The notes under the pieces: generated by a model
Told to the model about the DNA's origin: nothing
Seen by the model: only the letters and a program-made list of their open reading frames with translations
Database searches by the model: none
Position numbers and translations under genes: made by a program
In this document: positions 60,572-64,000 of the stretch, piece after piece
How the letters are laid out: each line of letters opens with the position of its first letter
Numbering within the stretch: the first letter of the stretch is position 1
From: Chitinophaga oryzae
GTDB taxonomy: Bacteria > Bacteroidota > Bacteroidia > Chitinophagales > Chitinophagaceae
Assembly (NCBI RefSeq): GCF_012516375.2
Contig: NZ_CP051204.2
Location: forward strand, 5,208,001-5,272,000
Length of the DNA stretch: 64,000 bases
Reading direction: 5' to 3'

Positions 60572-62272
60572 TTACAGCGATTGCCGTTTCAGTTCTTCCA
60601 CGGCATGGTTGGCCGCCCTTGCCGTGAGCGCCATGTAGGTGAGGCTCGGGTTCTGGCAGGCGGAGGAAGTCATACAAGCCCCGTCGGTCACGAATACGTT
60701 TTTTACGGCATGTACCTGGTTCCATTCGTTGAGTACCGATGTTTTGGGATCCCTGCCCATCCTGGCAGTGCCCATCTCATGGATGGCCATACCGGGATAG
60801 GATTCGCGATCGAAAGCCTGCACGTTTTTCAGTCCTGCCGCTTCCAGCATGGCGGCGGCTTCCGCGGCCATGTCCTTACGCATCATCCTTTCATTTTCTT
60901 TGAATTCGCAGTTCATTTTCAGTACCGGCTGGCCCCAGGCGTCTTTTACGCTGGTGTCCAGGCTGACCATATTCTCCTTGTAGGGCAGGCATTCGCCGAA
61001 GCCCATCAGTCCCATCTGCCATGGCCCAGGTTCGGAGATATAGTCTTTAAACGCGCCGCCAACGCCCAGTTCGGCGATACCCCTCGCCCATCCGCTACGG
61101 TTGCTGTGGCCGGTGTAACCGAAGCCGCGCAGGTAGCCCCGTTTATCCTTGCCTACATTGGCAAAGCGCGGGATATAAAAGCCGGCAGGCCGCTGGCCGT
61201 GGTAGTATTTATCTGCAAATTCTTCGGAGATACCGCTGGCGCCGGCGTGGAAATGGTGGTCCATCAGGTAGTGCCCCAGGACGCCGCTGTCGTTGCCGAG
61301 TCCCTGCGGGAAGCGGGCCGACGTGGAATTGAGCAGCACAAAAGTGCTGGCCAGCGCAGAAGCGTTGAGGAAGATGATCCGTGCGTGATATTCGGTCATC
61401 TCTTTGGTATGTTTATCGATAACGCGGACGCCGGTGGCCTTTCCTTTGCTTTCGTCGTAGATGATACTGTTGACCAGCGAGTCTGTCAGCAGGGTAAGAT
61501 TGCCGGTTTTCACCGCCGCCGGCAGCGTAGACGCCTGCGTGCTGAAATAAGCGCCAAAAGGGCACCCCCGGGAACAGCGGTCCCGATACTGGCATTTGTT
61601 GCGGTCGCCGATGGCCTGTGTGAGATTGGCCGTACGGAAGATGGTCATGCGGCGTTCGGGGAAAGCGGCTTCCAGTTTCCCTTTCACATGTTTCTCAAAA
61701 CAGTTCATCTCCATCGGCGGCTGAAACACGCCGTCCGGGAGGTGCGGCAGCCCTTCGGCCTGCCCGCTGATACCGGCAAAGGCTTCCACATGGGAGTACC
61801 AGGGCGCCAGGTCTTTATAACGTATCGGCCAGTCGATGCCGATGCCTTCTTTGACATTGGCTTCGAAGTCCAGGTCGCTGAGGCGCAGCGAACCGCGGCC
61901 CCACATGATAGAGCGGCCACCTACAATGTCGGCACGCTGCCAGTCGAACCGTTTTTCTTCGGTATACGGGCTGTCCCCGTCTTTCATCCAGTAGCTGTGG
62001 TTGAATGCTGTGTATACTTTTTCGCGGATAAGGAACTGGTGTCCTTTTTTCTGTTCGTTGGTCAGTACGCCGCGGTGCGGCACTTCCCAGGGCGCGGCGG
62101 TAGCCGTTTCGTAATCTTTTACATGTTCCAGCTGACGGCCCCTTTCTATCATCAGCACCTTCAGCCCTTTTTCACAGAGTTCTTTGGCTGCCCAGCCACC
62201 GGTGATGCCGGAGCCTACTACTATTGCATCGTACGTATTGGCCGCTTCGGCCTTCAGATTCAGATTGATCAT
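60572..62272 (-). CDS. GMC-family FAD-dependent oxidoreductase
   Basis: 566 aa from the ATG at 62272. The FAD motif GSGITGG at 20-26 lies close to the N-terminus, as expected. Further blocks are IVGGRSIMWGRGSLRLSDLD, a Cys-rich loop (CQYRDRCSRGCPFGAY), FLNASALASTFVLLNSTSA, and the C-terminal HEMGTARMG with NPSLTYMALTARAANHAVEE. It belongs with glucose/choline-type and gluconate-type dehydrogenases. In Bacteroidetes such proteins oxidise sugars or sugar lactones. No Tat signal is seen, so it may be cytoplasmic or exported with a partner. It follows the gene at 62350 by 77 bases. Confidence 0.9.
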   Translation of the reverse strand: MINLNLKAEAANTYDAIVVGSGITGGWAAKELCEKGLKVLMIERGRQLEHVKDYETATAAPWEVPHRGVLTNEQKKGHQFLIREKVYTAFNHSYWMKDGDSPYTEEKRFDWQRADIVGGRSIMWGRGSLRLSDLDFEANVKEGIGIDWPIRYKDLAPWYSHVEAFAGISGQAEGLPHLPDGVFQPPMEMNCFEKHVKGKLEAAFPERRMTIFRTANLTQAIGDRNKCQYRDRCSRGCPFGAYFSTQASTLPAAVKTGNLTLLTDSLVNSIIYDESKGKATGVRVIDKHTKEMTEYHARIIFLNASALASTFVLLNSTSARFPQGLGNDSGVLGHYLMDHHFHAGASGISEEFADKYYHGQRPAGFYIPRFANVGKDKRGYLRGFGYTGHSNRSGWARGIAELGVGGAFKDYISEPGPWQMGLMGFGECLPYKENMVSLDTSVKDAWGQPVLKMNCEFKENERMMRKDMAAEAAAMLEAAGLKNVQAFDRESYPGMAIHEMGTARMGRDPKTSVLNEWNQVHAVKNVFVTDGACMTSSACQNPSLTYMALTARAANHAVEELKRQSL

Positions 62273-62349
62273 TCCACGGAATTTACTGGCAGGCCGAAAA
62301 ATAGCAAAATATTCATACAAACCTAACAGAAATAGGACGACCGGAAAGA

Positions 62350-62865
62350 TCACTGATCTTTTTTCAATTGTACTACCACGCCATATTTTTTTCCTTTGAC
62401 GCCGTACTGTTGCTCTAAAGTGGCTTTATCGAGGATGGCAAGGCTAACGAACGAGTGAATGTTGACCGCAGCGAGATCGCTTTCCGCGGTAGCTGTCTGC
62501 AGTTTCCCGTTCACGATGTATGCCACCGGTCCATCTTCTTCCGGTGAGGGTACCAGCTTACGATAAACGGCGTCCTGGCTGAAGACCAGCCAATAACGGT
62601 TACGAACAAACGTTTTCGTTTCAATGAAAATAGTCTTGATATCCTGCCCACTGTGCAAGTCCTTGCTCTTCAACACATACACATACGCGACATTGTTGGG
62701 GTTGAATTCTGCCAGGTCTGCTGCTGTCACCTGAACGCTGTCTACAAAATAAACAGGAGACCGGTCGTCATGGGCTGTTTTACGTGTGGCAGACTGGCCG
62801 GGTGTTTGGGCGAAAGCAAGGGCACTACAGACTATTGATAACAAGAGGAATATAAATGGTTTCAT
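62350..62865 (-). CDS. Secreted protein with TonB-plug-like C-terminus (171 aa)
   Basis: A signal peptide (MKPFIFLLLSIVCSALAFAQ) is followed by a domain whose end (AYIVNGKLQ; LAILDKATLEQQYGVKGKKY GVV) resembles the plug of TonB-linked receptors (INGK...LKxxxAxxxYGxxGxxGVV). It lacks a barrel, so it is a free-standing plug-like periplasmic protein. Such proteins recur in Bacteroidetes with unknown role. It may be co-transcribed with the GMC gene. Confidence 0.72.
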   Translation of the reverse strand: MKPFIFLLLSIVCSALAFAQTPGQSATRKTAHDDRSPVYFVDSVQVTAADLAEFNPNNVAYVYVLKSKDLHSGQDIKTIFIETKTFVRNRYWLVFSQDAVYRKLVPSPEEDGPVAYIVNGKLQTATAESDLAAVNIHSFVSLAILDKATLEQQYGVKGKKYGVVVQLKKDQ

Positions 62866-62905
62866 ATATCGGGATTAAGCGGTTCACTAAAGGTAAATAA
62901 AAGAA

Positions 62906-62937
62906 CCGCACCAATCGGAGGACAGTGCGGCTTTTTT
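62906..62937. terminator. Hairpin, probably bidirectional terminator
   Basis: CCGCAC (62906-62911) and GTGCGG (62925-62930) pair, followed on the plus strand by CTTTTTT. On the minus strand it is followed by TTCTTTTATTT. It could end the AraC transcript coming from the right. The rest of 62866-63186 (about 320 bases) holds no gene that I can support. Confidence 0.6.
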
Positions 62938-63186
62938 CACATCAAACCAATTACTACTATATGGCAAGGCCGGGAATCCGGTACCTGTCAAAAAGAATGG
63001 GGTACAACAAACAATGGCATACTGATTAAGACGACGTAGATTAGAATGGCGGAAGAAGATGCTATCTGAGAACTCCTGTCATTCATACGGTTAGGTAAAG
63101 GACAGACAAGAGGATCCCCCTCTTCCGGCCTCAAAATTATCGTGATTACCGGTAGATGAATAGTACAAATGCGACATCTTTTTACT

Positions 63187-64000
63187 TTATCGCGTCATCA
63201 TCCGGTGAAGGCGCACGGTGTTGATGAGTTCCGTTTCATTGATAAAAGAAGGGGTAATGCCTGCAAATTCCTTAAAGTCACGGATGAAATGCATCTGATC
63301 GTAGTAGCCGCTCATATGCGCGATACGCGTCCAGGTAGCTTCAGGATGCAACTCTTTCAGGTGGTAGGCTTTACAAAAGCGGATCAGCCGGGCATACCGC
63401 TTAGGGGACATACCGGTGCGCTCCACTACTTTCCGTTCAAACTGCCGCACGCTCACACAGGCATCAGCAGCCAGCGTTTCAATGGTGGCATTACCTGCCT
63501 TCGTGACCAGCTCATTCATGACCAGGTCTACCGGCAGGATAGGTTTCAGGCGGGACAGTTTTTTAAGCAGGTAGGTCTGTACGATCCGGAGCATCAGGTC
63601 CCAGTCGTGCGTATTCTCCTGCAGCTGCTCATTGACTTCCTTTATTTCATTGCCCAGCAGCATGCTGGTATCAAAATCCTGTTCATGCATTTCCGTCATC
63701 GGGATATTGAGCAGGCGAAACAGTCCCCCCGGCTTAAAAGCCACGCCCAGCGCGAGGTGATGCTGTCCCAGGTCCAACGTGACAGCGCGCTCCAAAGGTC
63801 CGACCGTCAGCGATACGGACTTGGTCTGGAAATCATTGCTGTACACCCTCAGCACCTTGATAGGATCTTTTATGTAGAACATGATATACCGCTGATAGGT
63901 AGGCACAAAACGGTACATATTGGAAAGCCCCGGCGACCGGGCAAAGTCGGCCTCATAGATAGTAATACTGCTGACAACGTCCTGCAGCGCGGGGTGCGGC
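63187..64000 (-). CDS. AraC-family regulator (N-terminus outside window)
   Basis: The frame is open from base 63187 to the right edge. An in-frame Met exists at 63918, but hand translation shows coding sequence further up (PHPALQDVVSSITIYEADFA), as in AraC proteins that begin with PHPALxxxV, so the true start lies beyond 64000. The C-terminal double HTH is clear: LAADACVSVRQFERKVVERT, GMSPKRYARLIRFCKAYHLK, HMSGYYDQMHFIRDFKEFAG. The N-terminal part (about 150 residues here) is a cupin-like or unknown sensor (LERAVTLDLGQHHLALGVAF). Its target is unknown. Confidence 0.9.
   Translation of the reverse strand, partial: PHPALQDVVSSITIYEADFARSPGLSNMYRFVPTYQRYIMFYIKDPIKVLRVYSNDFQTKSVSLTVGPLERAVTLDLGQHHLALGVAFKPGGLFRLLNIPMTEMHEQDFDTSMLLGNEIKEVNEQLQENTHDWDLMLRIVQTYLLKKLSRLKPILPVDLVMNELVTKAGNATIETLAADACVSVRQFERKVVERTGMSPKRYARLIRFCKAYHLKELHPEATWTRIAHMSGYYDQMHFIRDFKEFAGITPSFINETELINTVRLHRMMTR

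Overview
The window looks like chromosomal DNA of a Bacteroidetes bacterium, most likely a Chitinophaga-like member of the Chitinophagaceae. The evidence is two SusC/RagA receptors, a SusD lipoprotein, an ECF sigma/FecR pair, LytTR two-component genes, lipobox lipoproteins, promoters of the TTTG-N20-TAnnTTTG type, and codon use rich in GCC/GGC. The genus is inferred from gene content; I could not run a database comparison.

Layout. (1) 1-2546: a SusC-type receptor on the minus strand, cut by the window edge. (2) 2947-4865: a small unknown gene, a secreted alpha/beta hydrolase and a secreted protein of unknown function. (3) 5026-14451: ECF sigma factor, FecR anti-sigma, SusC, SusD, an arylsulfotransferase-like lipoprotein and a TsdA-like dihaem cytochrome c, all on the plus strand. 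(4) 14730-39258: an apparently complete extracellular contractile injection system (eCIS). Its parts are a PAAR tip, DUF4255 terminator, sheath, two tube proteins, DUF5908, LysM tube/hub protein, VgrG-like spike, gp25, two large baseplate proteins, a large conserved protein with an SprB-like repeat, tape measure, a DUF4157 cargo protein, a Tdi1-like immunity protein and an AAA+ ATPase. (5) 39377-46241: a copper cluster with an AraC-type regulator, CopA ATPase, 2Fe-2S flavoreductase, HMA protein, DUF3347 protein and multicopper oxidase. (6) 46309-64000: mixed metabolism and regulation. It holds a 3beta-HSD-like epimerase with a steroid-5alpha-reductase-like protein, a lactonase-type propeller, a macro-domain protein, a VOC protein, a SUKH protein, a PLP transsulfuration enzyme, an SDR/epimerase/LytTR two-component operon, an SDR/HxlR divergon, a histidine kinase, a GMC oxidoreductase and an AraC regulator cut by the right edge.

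Main points. The eCIS cargo protein ends in what I read as an Ntox15-type nuclease tip (HxxD, SGGD and VNSxIGSxW motifs). The next gene encodes a protein with the C-terminal signature of Tdi1 (DUF1851), the immunity partner of Ntox15 toxins. An eCIS that carries a DNase together with its antidote suggests a weapon able to harm bacteria, including its own producer. Separately, three copper-cluster promoters (before the AraC gene, copA and the HMA gene) share a TATAAC-centred element exactly 27 bases upstream of a Bacteroidetes -7 box. This is a strong candidate operator for a small copper regulon.

I saw no tRNA, rRNA, CRISPR array, transposase or integrase.
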